From positions 1 to 16,931 of the forward strand of contig CALYRV010000034.1 in the NCBI GenBank assembly GCA_945483525.1: a stretch of DNA of 16,931 nt, written 5' to 3'. Below are positions 6,561 to 13,900 of the stretch, in pieces (position 1 is the stretch's first letter; every line of letters starts with the position of its first letter). The translations under genes were made by a program, and so were the position numbers. The notes under the pieces were generated by a model, which made no database searches, had not been told where the DNA came from, and was given only the letters and a program-made list of their open reading frames with translations. Source of the DNA: an uncultured Verrucomicrobiota bacterium. Its GTDB lineage: Bacteria; Verrucomicrobiota; Kiritimatiellia; RFP12; UBA1067.

Positions 6561-7474
6561 TGACATTCTGCACCGTTCTTTGTGCGACGGTTTCGGTATT
6601 CGCCGCCGTTAAACCGATTTCGCCTTATGTGCGTGTACCGTACATGGGGACGATAGCGGTTGATGCGGAGACGGGTGCGGTACTGTCGGAGGATAGGGCA
6701 GATGTTAAGGCGTATCCAGCGTCCGTCACTAAACTGATGACGGCGTTCATCGTCTTGGATGACATCGCGGACGGGAGACTGTCGCTAACGAACAAGGTGA
6801 CTGTTAGTCCAGAACGCAGTCGGTCGGACCGGCATTTTCGGCAGCCTAGTTGTACTGGGCTTCGTGTCGGGGAGTCGATGACGGTGGATGAAATGCTCAA
6901 GGCGCTGATGGTCAACAGCGCCAATGATGCCGCGTTGTTCTTGGCCGAAAGGTGCGCTGGAAGTGTGACTGCGTTTGTCGCGCGCATGAACGCTAAGGCC
7001 ATGCGGTTGGGGATGAAGAATACGAGGTACTTCAATCCTAACGGACTGCCTCCGCCGCCCTGGGAGGCGGAGCGTCACTTCAACTATTCTACCTGTCGAG
7101 ATCTTGCGCGGATGTCTGTTGCGTTGTTGCGTCAGCATCCTGAGATCCTACGGTATACATCACTGAAGGAATGGCATGTTACCGCGATGGGAAAACCGGT
7201 AATTGACGGCAAGACAAGGCGCCAGATATGCTGGACTAATCACAATAACGTGATGGTCAGGGATAAGCTGAAGGTGGTTAATCCGGATGGGACTGAGGCT
7301 ATTGACGGACTTAAAACTGGATTTATTAACGCCGGCGGAAGCTCTATCGTGATTACCGGCGTGAGAAACGGGAGACGTGCGATCGCCGTGGTACTCGGAT
7401 CGGCTTCGCCGAAAGATCGTGACGAGGTAGCTGCTCGGCTGATGAGCGACGCGCTTACTGCGCTTGCGTGGTGA
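6560..7474 (+). CDS. D-alanyl-D-alanine carboxypeptidase (peptidase S11, DacA/PBP5-like)
   Basis: This 304-residue serine carboxypeptidase trims the terminal D-Ala of peptidoglycan stem peptides in the periplasm. All three active-site motifs are present: SXXK at S55-V-T-K58 (YPASVTKLMTAF), SXN at S120-A-N122 (MVNSANDAA) and KTG at K252-T-G254 (DGLKTGFINAGG). The N-terminal hydrophobic stretch (residues 2-17, ending VFAA) is a short, uncharged signal peptide. The ATG overlaps the previous stop by 1 nt (TGATG), and I see no better upstream start. It ends about 50 residues after KTG, so it lacks the PBP5 C-terminal beta domain and amphipathic anchor and is probably soluble. It is the last gene of the rnfE run. 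Confidence 0.92.
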   Translation: MTFCTVLCATVSVFAAVKPISPYVRVPYMGTIAVDAETGAVLSEDRADVKAYPASVTKLMTAFIVLDDIADGRLSLTNKVTVSPERSRSDRHFRQPSCTGLRVGESMTVDEMLKALMVNSANDAALFLAERCAGSVTAFVARMNAKAMRLGMKNTRYFNPNGLPPPPWEAERHFNYSTCRDLARMSVALLRQHPEILRYTSLKEWHVTAMGKPVIDGKTRRQICWTNHNNVMVRDKLKVVNPDGTEAIDGLKTGFINAGGSSIVITGVRNGRRAIAVVLGSASPKDRDEVAARLMSDALTALAW

Positions 7475-7481
7475 AGGATGT

Positions 7482-7500
7482 GCGGAAATCGTATTTCCGC
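7482..7500 (+). terminator. Hairpin after dacA-like gene
   Basis: GCGGAAAT (7482-7489) pairs perfectly with ATTTCCGC (7493-7500) around a 3-nt loop, 7 nt after the carboxypeptidase stop. The downstream U-tract is weak (GTAATTGCTTTG), so termination may be partial. Confidence 0.5.
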
Positions 7501-7549
7501 GTAATTGCTTTGTTTCAGTACATTCGGACGATGCCTGCTCTGGACTCTA

Positions 7550-7568
7550 CAATACCGTGTGGCTATTG
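7550..7568 (+). terminator. Second weak hairpin with T-rich tail
   Basis: CAATACC (7550-7556) pairs with GGCTATTG (7561-7568), leaving one bulged C, and is followed by AGATTTTGATTT. It lies between two convergent transcription units and may back up the hairpin at 7482-7500. Confidence 0.35.
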
Positions 7569-7613
7569 AGATTTTGATTTCGGCGATGGATACTTGGGCT
7601 GTGCACGTGTTCT

Positions 7614-8642
7614 TTAACGGCTGAAGCGCAAGGCTATCTGTTTGAAGGCGTCTATCTTACGGATCGGCCAGAGCCGGGATGGAAGCTCTGCTTCAAGTGG
7701 CTCTTGAATGAATCCAGGAAGATCAGGTAGGAAGTCGATACCGGAGAGTTCTTCGATTTCATCGATGGTGACGAGGTGACGTGTCGGCCAGGCGTCCCAG
7801 TCTACTTCCTGATTGAAAAGCAATGCGAACGCTCGGATGTCGTAACCTTCCTGGGCGATGACGATCTGATAAAACTGACCTGGAACATCGATGTCGGTAC
7901 CGCTCAGGGTCTCGCCGTTGCGGTTGCCTGAGATGCAGCCGACGATCACCCAGATTTCTCCGTATCTGGCAGTCCAAAGATCGGCGATGCGGTGTTCCAC
8001 CTGACGCCAGACGCCGCGGTTGAGGGCGGGGGACTGTGGTGCGATGTTCGACATGAGGAAGGTGCGCTTCTGCATGTCCTGTCCGTATCTAGTAGCAATC
8101 GCGTAGTTCGGCACCATGTGTCCGCGGTCATAGCCGCTGCGTTCATAGGTAGAGGCTGCAGGGCAGGCTTCGACGGCACGGTCTCTGGTGAAGTTAGGAC
8201 GTTGTCCGACTTCGTATTTACCATCCTTGATTACGTGATACGCGCACCAGACGGGATGGCGGAGTTTGTCTGACCAGCCGACGACGAAATCGCCGCGGTC
8301 GAGGATGCGGATGTCGGTCGGAGCGGGGAGGCCAGTGCGTCTAGGTATTCCTGCGAAGAGGGTTTCGCCTTCTGGCGCTGGTTCGTCATATTCGTACACG
8401 GCATCATGTCCGGTCAGTCCGAGCGCGTCTGTCATGTCGCCGACGGGATTGCCGACGGCGAGGAGCGGCGCGGTGACGAACGCCGGATAAGACTCGCATT
8501 TGGCGTCAATCCATTTGCCGGAGTGGTGCACGAACCAGTCGCCAGCCGCTGCGAATGCGATCGCAAACGGAACCATGACCAACGTCAGTCTCCGAGATAT
8601 ACGCCGAGACTTGGATTTGGACTTCTTCTTCTTTTTAGCCAT
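7614..8642 (-). CDS. Membrane-anchored DNA/RNA non-specific endonuclease (beta-beta-alpha-Me family)
   Basis: This 342-residue protein opens with a very basic tail (MAKKKKKSKSKSRR) and a hydrophobic segment (about residues 19-38), the pattern of an N-in membrane anchor that puts the rest outside the cytoplasm. The nuclease domain (about 115-300) has the catalytic DRGH motif at 172-175 (SGYDRGHMVPNY, general base H175). It also has the helix QSPALNRGVWRQVE, with N208 as metal ligand and W212/E216 as in Serratia-type nucleases. SNIAPQ is a further family landmark. It would cut single- or double-stranded DNA or RNA at the cell surface or in the periplasm, for example to scavenge nucleotides. It is the last gene of the minus-strand run, 4 bp after the small zinc-ribbon gene. 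I see no immunity-protein gene nearby. Confidence 0.92.
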   Translation of the reverse strand: MAKKKKKSKSKSRRISRRLTLVMVPFAIAFAAAGDWFVHHSGKWIDAKCESYPAFVTAPLLAVGNPVGDMTDALGLTGHDAVYEYDEPAPEGETLFAGIPRRTGLPAPTDIRILDRGDFVVGWSDKLRHPVWCAYHVIKDGKYEVGQRPNFTRDRAVEACPAASTYERSGYDRGHMVPNYAIATRYGQDMQKRTFLMSNIAPQSPALNRGVWRQVEHRIADLWTARYGEIWVIVGCISGNRNGETLSGTDIDVPGQFYQIVIAQEGYDIRAFALLFNQEVDWDAWPTRHLVTIDEIEELSGIDFLPDLPGFIQEPLEAELPSRLWPIRKIDAFKQIALRFSR

Positions 8643-8646
8643 CGTA

Positions 8647-8877
8647 TCAGATGTCTTCGAGTTCTATACGAATGGTCCTGCTCTTTTCCGCTTGCAGGCT
8701 TCTGGAGTCGTCATCATCGGCTCCGTGGCGTATCACGTCATCCCCGCAATTGGCGGGGATGACGATCTTCTGTCCGCATGCCGGGCATTCTGTCGCCTCG
8801 CCGATCAGATCGGCAGAGGCTTCAATGGCAGTGTGACAGTGTTCACACTCGAAGGAGACGAAACCTTCTTCGTTCAT
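8647..8877 (-). CDS. Small zinc-ribbon protein
   Basis: This 76-residue protein begins with a two-CxxC zinc ribbon (C11, C14, C31, C34; FECEHCHTAIEA and TECPACGQKIVIP). An acidic stretch follows (GADDDDSRSL), then a basic/acidic tail. Similar short ribbons, often prefixed to longer proteins in PVC bacteria, are common, but I cannot assign a function. It starts 5 bp after the nagB stop and ends 4 bp before the nuclease gene, so it is probably co-translated with both. It could bind nucleic acid or serve as a protein-interaction module. Confidence 0.75.
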   Translation of the reverse strand: MNEEGFVSFECEHCHTAIEASADLIGEATECPACGQKIVIPANCGDDVIRHGADDDDSRSLQAEKSRTIRIELEDI

Positions 8878-8882
8878 AGGCT

Positions 8883-9662
8883 TTATTTCCCGAGTTTGGT
8901 GGCGGAGCGCCAGGCGTAGTACTTTTTGAGTTTGAGTTTCTTCGCTGCGGCTTCGTCGCAGAAAATCCAGCAGTCGTTGTGCGCCTGAAGGGCGGAAGCG
9001 GTGCAGAACTGGGTCATCGGACCCTCGACGCAGCCCTTGACGGCGTCCTGCTTGTTTTCGCCGAACGCGAGGAGGATGATCTTCTTCGCTTCACAGATCG
9101 TGCCGACGCCCATGGAAAGGGCGCTCTTCGGAACGGCCTTCATGTCGCCCTTGAAGAAGAGGCGCGCGTTGTCCTTCACCGTCGAAGGGGTGAGATACAC
9201 GATCGAAGTGCGGCTCTTCAGTGAAGTGCCGGGTTCGTTGAACGCGATGTGTCCGTCGGACCCGATGCCGAGCACCTGGAGGTCGATGCCGCCGGCGGCT
9301 TTGATCTGCTTCTCGTACGCGGCGCATTCCTTGACCGGATCCTTGGCGAGCCCATTGAGGACATGGGTGTTTTTGATCTGGATGTCGATCTTCTTGAAGA
9401 GGTTCTCGTTCATGAAGTAACGATAGCTCTGGTCATGGGTGCCGGCGAGTCCGTAATATTCGTCGAGATTCCAGCTCTTGACCTGCTTGTAGCTGACCTT
9501 CTTCGCCTTGACGGCCTTGGCCATCTCATTGTACATGAGGACGGGCGTGGAACCGGTGGCGAGTCCGAGCACGGTCTTCGGATTCTTCTTGACTTGCGCG
9601 GTGATCATTTCCGCGGCGAGCTTGGAGGCTTCTTCTTTGGTCTTGCAGATAACGACTTCCAT
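8883..9662 (-). CDS. nagB: Glucosamine-6-phosphate deaminase
   Basis: This 259-residue protein matches the family length of about 260. It reversibly converts glucosamine-6-phosphate to fructose-6-phosphate and ammonia, joining amino-sugar and cell-wall metabolism to glycolysis. Motifs seen are LATGSTP (substrate phosphate loop, about 34-40), WNLDEYYGL with D67 (general base), and GIGSDGHIAFNEPG with D136, H138 and E143 (active site). The tail after GPMTQFCTASALQAH fits the family. It follows the rodZ-like gene by 33 bp, with a weak AAAGAAG ribosome-binding site. In other bacteria the cdaA operon carries glmM, which uses the same amino-sugar pool, so its place here may be meaningful. Confidence 0.96.
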   Translation of the reverse strand: MEVVICKTKEEASKLAAEMITAQVKKNPKTVLGLATGSTPVLMYNEMAKAVKAKKVSYKQVKSWNLDEYYGLAGTHDQSYRYFMNENLFKKIDIQIKNTHVLNGLAKDPVKECAAYEKQIKAAGGIDLQVLGIGSDGHIAFNEPGTSLKSRTSIVYLTPSTVKDNARLFFKGDMKAVPKSALSMGVGTICEAKKIILLAFGENKQDAVKGCVEGPMTQFCTASALQAHNDCWIFCDEAAAKKLKLKKYYAWRSATKLGK

Positions 9663-9695
9663 TATAATGCTTCTTTCGTTTCTGGTGTTTTAGGA

Positions 9696-10418
9696 TTAAT
9701 CGATGTAAAGTGGCTTCACCGGCTTCGGGGTCCGTTGCGCCTTGGGAGCGACGGACTGCTTCTCGAGGTCGTTAGAAGGGCTGTCCTTCTGTTCGTTCTG
9801 AGATGGTGCGGACACCCCGCCTTCGCTGCTGAGCGAGCGATAGAGCGAGTTGCAGCCGGCGACAATCAACCAGATCACGGCGATCGCGGCGACAATGAGC
9901 ATGACGAGCCGCCACGGAATCGCCGGCATTTCAAGGGCGGGACGGGTGTAGGTCGCTTCGGAGGTCGGCGGAGCGAAGCGGCTGACGGTCTTCGCGGGTG
10001 CAGTGGGCTGCGGGGTTACGGGGAGCGGACCGCTGACTGCCGGTTGCGGGCTGACGGGCTGCCCGAAGAGGTCGTGTTGCGGAACGGACGGAGCCGGCGT
10101 CTCTTCGATAACGGGAGCCGGAGCAACCGGTTCTTCGACAATCGGCTTCGAAGCCGGAATCGATATGTGCTTCGCCGGGGGCTTCTCGCCGGAGTAGATG
10201 GCCATGAACTCGTCGATCATCGGCTTCGCTTCGAGGTCGAGGGCCTGGCAACAGAGCTTCACGAATCCGCGCCCGTAAATCGGCGCCGGAATCTTTTTGA
10301 AGTCCTCGTTTTCAAGACCTTCGATGGCCTGGCTCATGATGTGGGTCATCTCGGCAAGCTGGGCGATCGAGTATCCCTTGGCTTCGCGGGCTTCACGCAG
10401 TGTCTTTCCGAATTCCAT
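9696..10418 (-). CDS. RodZ-like helix-turn-helix membrane protein
   Basis: This 240-residue protein has an N-terminal Xre-like helix-turn-helix (about residues 4-75, LREAREAKGYSIAQLAEMTH and YGRGFVKLCCQAL) of the RodZ cytoplasmic type. A long Pro-rich linker follows (about 85-165), then one transmembrane helix (about 170-188) and a short polar periplasmic tail. In RodZ this domain binds MreB and links it to the wall-synthesis machinery. The usual periplasmic beta domain (DUF4115) is missing; only about 50 low-complexity residues follow the membrane helix. A strong Shine-Dalgarno (GGAGGAATAACAC before ATG) lies within the end of ftsK, with 3 bp between the genes. No mreB is in the window. Confidence 0.82.
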   Translation of the reverse strand: MEFGKTLREAREAKGYSIAQLAEMTHIMSQAIEGLENEDFKKIPAPIYGRGFVKLCCQALDLEAKPMIDEFMAIYSGEKPPAKHISIPASKPIVEEPVAPAPVIEETPAPSVPQHDLFGQPVSPQPAVSGPLPVTPQPTAPAKTVSRFAPPTSEATYTRPALEMPAIPWRLVMLIVAAIAVIWLIVAGCNSLYRSLSSEGGVSAPSQNEQKDSPSNDLEKQSVAPKAQRTPKPVKPLYID

Positions 10419-10421
10419 GTG

Positions 10422-12962
10422 TTATTCCTCCGGTGTTAGATCAGTTGAAGTTGGAGTCTCGAGTTGAAGACCAGTGTCGTCGCTTCCTTCAGATTCGGCT
10501 CCCGGCTCCGACTCGTTTCCGCCTTCGCCTTCGTGCAGGATCGCGATCATCTGATCCTCGTCCATGATGATGCGGCGCGAGCCCATACCCTCTTGCGGGG
10601 CGACAATGCCGCGCTCGGTGAGCTGATCGAGGATCTTTGCCGCATGGTTGTAGCCCCAGCCCATCTGCCGCTGGAAGTGCGAGGTCGAGGCGCGCTTGGT
10701 GTTGATCACGCATTCGACGGCCTTCTTGAAGTCGTCGGCGTTCGCCGCGGCCTTGATCTGTTCGCGCTGTTCGGCGCGAGCCTGCTTCGCGTCCTCTTCG
10801 TTCATGTCGGCGAACGGATCTTCAACGCCCGCCTCCTGCACGCGCGCGAGGTTCTTTGCGAACTTGTCGTCGTACTGCAGATTCGAGTGTTCCTCGATGA
10901 ACGCAGTGACGTTGGCGATCTCTTCGTCAGAAATCCAAGACCCTTGCGCGCGGGTGAGGATGCCGTCCTTGCCTTTGAAGAGCATGTCGCCGCGACCGAT
11001 CAGGCTTTCGGCGCCGGAGTCGTCAAGAATCGTGCGCGAGTCAACGGACGAGGCCGTCTTGAAGGCGACGCGGCCAGGAATGTTCGCCTTGATGGAGCCG
11101 GTGATGATCTTGGCATCGGGACGCTGGGTGGCGAGGATAAGGTGGATGCCGGCCGCACGTGCCTTCGCCGCGATGCGACTGATCGGCGGAGTGACGACCT
11201 TGGCGCACTGCATCATGAGGTCGGCGACTTCGTCGATGATGATGACGATATAAGGGAGCGTCTTTGGCATGTTGGCGCCGACTTCGGTGTCGTTGCCGAA
11301 CATGTCCGTCTGCGTGAACGACTTGCGGTGGTTGAAGTCGTAGATGTTACGGACCCTGGCGCGGGTGAAGAGCTTGAGCCGCTTCTCCATTTCGACCACC
11401 GCCCACATCAGCGCCTTGACGACCTTGTTGTTGTCCGCGATAACCGGGATGAGCAGGTGCGGGATCTTCGCGTAAGCTGCGAATTCGACGGACTTCGGAT
11501 CCACCATGATGAGCTTCAGCTGCTCGGGCGTGCGCGTCATGAGGAGTCCGCACAGCAGCGAGTTAAGACATACGGATTTGCCTTGTCCGGTCGCACCGGC
11601 GACGAGCATGTGCGGCATCGAGGCGAGATCGGCGATGAGCTCCTTGCCGGAGGCGTCCTTGCCGAACAGCAACGGCAGCTCCATCTTCGAGTTGGCGATC
11701 TTCCAGGCGTTCGATTCGAAGATCTCGCGGAATGAGATGCCCGCGGGCTTGGCGTTAGGCACTTCGATGCCGACCTCTTCCTTGCCCGGAATCGGGGCTT
11801 CGATACGCAGCGACTTCGCGTGAAGGGCGCCCATGAGCTCAAGCTCGTGTTTGGTGACGCTGGAGTAAGGCGTGCCCTCGGAAAGCTTGATCGCGTATTT
11901 TGTGATTACCGGACCCTGCACCGTAAAGCTCAGCGTCGCGTCGATCTTGTATAGCTTGAGCGTGTTGATGATGCGGTTGCTCATCACGTCTACGTCGGAA
12001 TGATCGGCGGCGGAAGTCTTGAGCGGAGAGAGGAGGTCCACTCCAGGCAGGATGTACGGACCCTTGTCCTCTGGTGACTCCGGCGCCGCCGGAGAGGTTG
12101 AGGCCTGAGGTTGAGGTTGAGAAATGACGCCCGCCTTCTTCTCTTCGACTTCAGACTTCGACTTCTTCTCTGCCTCCCTCGCCGCGCGCTCCGCCTCCCT
12201 CGCCGCACGCTCCGCCTCCTTCGCCGCAAGCTTCTCGGCCTTGATGCGCTCCCTCTCGGCACGTGCCTGGGCGGCGGCGTCTTCCTTCGCTTTGATCGCC
12301 GCGAGGTATTCCGCCTGTTCGCGTTCGTAACGCGCGAGGTCTTCGGCGTTGCCGTCGATCGGCGGAGCCGGCTTGCGGGATATGCCGGCGATCGACCAGC
12401 GCCAAAGCGCTACCAGCGCCGAAACGAGGTTCCGGAGCCCGATCGCAAGCACCAGCGTCACCGCCGCGAGGACCGCCATCATGATGGTGGCGCCGAAGCC
12501 GCCGATTAACGGACACAGCAGTCGTGTCATGAGCAGATAGCCGATCATGCCGCCGGCATTGTCGGCATTGACTTTGGCGAGCAGTCTTTCGGTGCCGGGA
12601 AGCCCGGCGGTGAGCGATTCGATGACGCACGCGATCGTTGCGACGAAGACGATCAGCCAGAGCTTCTTCATCCCCGTGCGCAGTCTTCGCCCAGTGGCGA
12701 ACATGATGCCGCCTGCGATGCAGATCGCCGGCACCAGCCAGATGGCGAATCCGACTAACTTATAGCCCCAGTAGGCGAACTGATCACCGAGCGCACCGAT
12801 CCAGTTGGCGCTCGGAGCTGCGGGAACGTTGAGCGCGGAAATCGCGTGCCAATCGTAGGTCGCGAGGGCTAGCAGGGGGAAGAAGGCGAAGAGTGGCAGA
12901 ATCCAGCCGAGCGCGTGCTTTTCATCTTGATTATCGGGATTCTTGGAAGAAGTTTCGGTCAT
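10422..12962 (-). CDS. ftsK: DNA translocase FtsK/SpoIIIE
   Basis: This 846-residue protein has several N-terminal membrane helices (about 19-36, 65-90, 100-117, 138-185). A charged Ala/Glu/Lys-rich coiled-coil linker follows (about 205-280), then the motor. The motor carries Walker A GATGQGKS (456-463) and Walker B IVIIIDE (about 572-578). The C-terminal winged-helix gamma domain (about 743-803, STSHFQRQMGWGYNHAAKIL) reads polar KOPS/SRS sequences. FtsK pumps chromosome DNA through the division septum and activates XerCD at dif. The linker includes a perfect 21-bp tandem repeat encoding REAERAA units. The ATG lies inside the mini-CdaR gene (32-bp overlap). Confidence 0.96.
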   Translation of the reverse strand: MTETSSKNPDNQDEKHALGWILPLFAFFPLLALATYDWHAISALNVPAAPSANWIGALGDQFAYWGYKLVGFAIWLVPAICIAGGIMFATGRRLRTGMKKLWLIVFVATIACVIESLTAGLPGTERLLAKVNADNAGGMIGYLLMTRLLCPLIGGFGATIMMAVLAAVTLVLAIGLRNLVSALVALWRWSIAGISRKPAPPIDGNAEDLARYEREQAEYLAAIKAKEDAAAQARAERERIKAEKLAAKEAERAAREAERAAREAEKKSKSEVEEKKAGVISQPQPQASTSPAAPESPEDKGPYILPGVDLLSPLKTSAADHSDVDVMSNRIINTLKLYKIDATLSFTVQGPVITKYAIKLSEGTPYSSVTKHELELMGALHAKSLRIEAPIPGKEEVGIEVPNAKPAGISFREIFESNAWKIANSKMELPLLFGKDASGKELIADLASMPHMLVAGATGQGKSVCLNSLLCGLLMTRTPEQLKLIMVDPKSVEFAAYAKIPHLLIPVIADNNKVVKALMWAVVEMEKRLKLFTRARVRNIYDFNHRKSFTQTDMFGNDTEVGANMPKTLPYIVIIIDEVADLMMQCAKVVTPPISRIAAKARAAGIHLILATQRPDAKIITGSIKANIPGRVAFKTASSVDSRTILDDSGAESLIGRGDMLFKGKDGILTRAQGSWISDEEIANVTAFIEEHSNLQYDDKFAKNLARVQEAGVEDPFADMNEEDAKQARAEQREQIKAAANADDFKKAVECVINTKRASTSHFQRQMGWGYNHAAKILDQLTERGIVAPQEGMGSRRIIMDEDQMIAILHEGEGGNESEPGAESEGSDDTGLQLETPTSTDLTPEE
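12172..12234. repeat. 21-bp tandem repeat (three units) in ftsK linker
   Basis: Three consecutive 21-bp units (12172-12192, 12193-12213, 12214-12234), nearly identical and drifting in the third, encode the heptad REAERAA/REAERAA/KEAE-type repeat of the coiled-coil linker. Being a multiple of three, the unit can expand or contract without breaking the frame. Confidence 0.8.
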
Positions 12963-13092
12963 TGTCTTGATGTGTGCGGGAGTTCTCCGCGGGCTTCATG
13001 GTGTGATAGATTACGACGGCGAGCGCTAGAGCGAGAATCTTAAGCCCCCAATTTCTAGTCAGTGCGCCGATGAGAAAATGGACGACTTCCAT
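12931..13092 (-). CDS. CdaR/YbbR-like N-terminal membrane peptide (mini-CdaR)
   Basis: This 53-codon open frame starts at ATG 13092 and ends at TAA 12931. It overlaps the end of cdaA by 34 bp and the start of ftsK by 32 bp. A strong Shine-Dalgarno (GGAGGAGGAGAGG) lies 4 nt before the ATG. The product begins MEVVHFLIGALTRNWGLKIL and continues ALALAVVIYHTMK. This is the N-terminal amphipathic/membrane helix signature of CdaR (YbbR), the regulator encoded right after cdaA in many bacteria. CdaR normally continues into three or four extracytoplasmic YbbR domains (about 300-480 residues). Here a hydrophilic 20-residue tail is followed by a stop. Function is inferred: a membrane partner of CdaA reduced to its transmembrane part. 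Confidence 0.75.
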   Translation of the reverse strand: MEVVHFLIGALTRNWGLKILALALAVVIYHTMKPAENSRTHQDNDRNFFQESR

Positions 13093-13874
13093 AGTCCTCT
13101 CCTCCTCCTTTTGCGGTTCATCGCCTTGCCGATCCAGCGAACGAGTTTTGCCTCGCGGTCTTCGGTGGAAAACTTGACCAAGTGCCCGTTATGGGCGATT
13201 GATATCGCCCCCGATTCCTCGGATACGACGACGACGATCGCATCCGTCTCCTCGGACAGTCCCGATGCCGCACGGTGACGCATGCCGCCTACGGCGAAAT
13301 CAGGATTGTTGGATACCGGGAAGACACAGTGGGCGGAACTGATGCGCCCGTTCCTGATCACCATGCCGCCGTCATGGAGCGGCATCGGCGGAGTGAAGAC
13401 GGAGATCATGAGCTCCGGCGTAAAGCGGGCGTCGAGACGAACGCCGGACATTTCGTAGCCGCGAAGCGAGATGCCGCGTTCAAAGGCGATGAGCGCACCC
13501 ATCTTGCGGTCGGCGAGCGCGATGATCGTCTTCGCGATGAACTCGGGCTCGGCCGCACCGTCAGGACTGTGAGTCGGCCTTTCGAAAAAGTTGAATGCGC
13601 CGACCGCGGAAAGGATGCGGCGAATTTCCGGCTGGAAGATGACTACGGTCGAGAGCGAGAGATAGATCAGGATCATCCGGACGATTTCGCTGAGAACATC
13701 GAACTGGAATACGAGCGTGAAGAGTGCGGCGAAGGCGGCGATGATGCCGGCCCCCATCAGCAGTTGTCCGAAACGCGAACCCTTGGCGCGCTTCAGAATC
13801 GCGTAGATCGCGAGATACAGAATGAAGATCTGTATTACCGCGGAGATCGAGATGTGGGTCAACCAGGATGGCAT
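13059..13874 (-). CDS. cdaA: Diadenylate cyclase CdaA (c-di-AMP synthase)
   Basis: This 271-residue protein is the usual CdaA length. Three N-terminal membrane helices (about 10-27, 38-56, 64-80) lead to the DAC domain (about 95-255), which condenses two ATP into cyclic di-AMP on the cytoplasmic face. ALIAFERGISL, PLHDGGMVI (catalytic D168) and GGMRHRAASGLSE (R199-H200-R201) are the family motifs. Two positions differ from the common DGA and GTRHR forms: G170 replaces Ala and M198 replaces Thr. The tail is very basic (MNRKRRRRG) and its codons also carry the Shine-Dalgarno of the next gene. The ATG follows a 14-nt duplicated repeat and has no ribosome-binding site of its own. It lies 13 bp after the ftsH stop. 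Confidence 0.94.
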   Translation of the reverse strand: MPSWLTHISISAVIQIFILYLAIYAILKRAKGSRFGQLLMGAGIIAAFAALFTLVFQFDVLSEIVRMILIYLSLSTVVIFQPEIRRILSAVGAFNFFERPTHSPDGAAEPEFIAKTIIALADRKMGALIAFERGISLRGYEMSGVRLDARFTPELMISVFTPPMPLHDGGMVIRNGRISSAHCVFPVSNNPDFAVGGMRHRAASGLSEETDAIVVVVSEESGAISIAHNGHLVKFSTEDREAKLVRWIGKAMNRKRRRRGLWKSSIFSSAH

Positions 13875-13900
13875 TAGCTGTTAGTTCTTAGCTGTTAGTT
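13874..13900. repeat. Duplicated 14-nt (2x7) repeat at the ftsH/cdaA junction
   Basis: TTAGCTGTTAGTT occurs perfectly at 13874-13886 and 13888-13900 (period 14). On the coding strand the first copy supplies the ftsH stop region and the second abuts the cdaA ATG, so the array replaces any Shine-Dalgarno for cdaA. Confidence 0.8.

Noticed and set aside
7614..8642. Nuclease as a secreted toxin with an immunity partner
   Set aside because: It has a plain membrane anchor and no toxin-delivery domain. The neighbouring zinc-ribbon protein has no immunity-like features. Scavenging is simpler.
9249..10439. 396-codon plus-strand open frame over nagB and the rodZ-like gene
   Set aside because: Both minus-strand genes have clear motifs. 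This frame is Arg/Gly/Leu-rich, with no recognisable domain.
10464..11735. 423-codon plus-strand open frame over ftsK
   Set aside because: Antisense shadow of the FtsK motor domain, with low-complexity Arg/Asp/Val composition.
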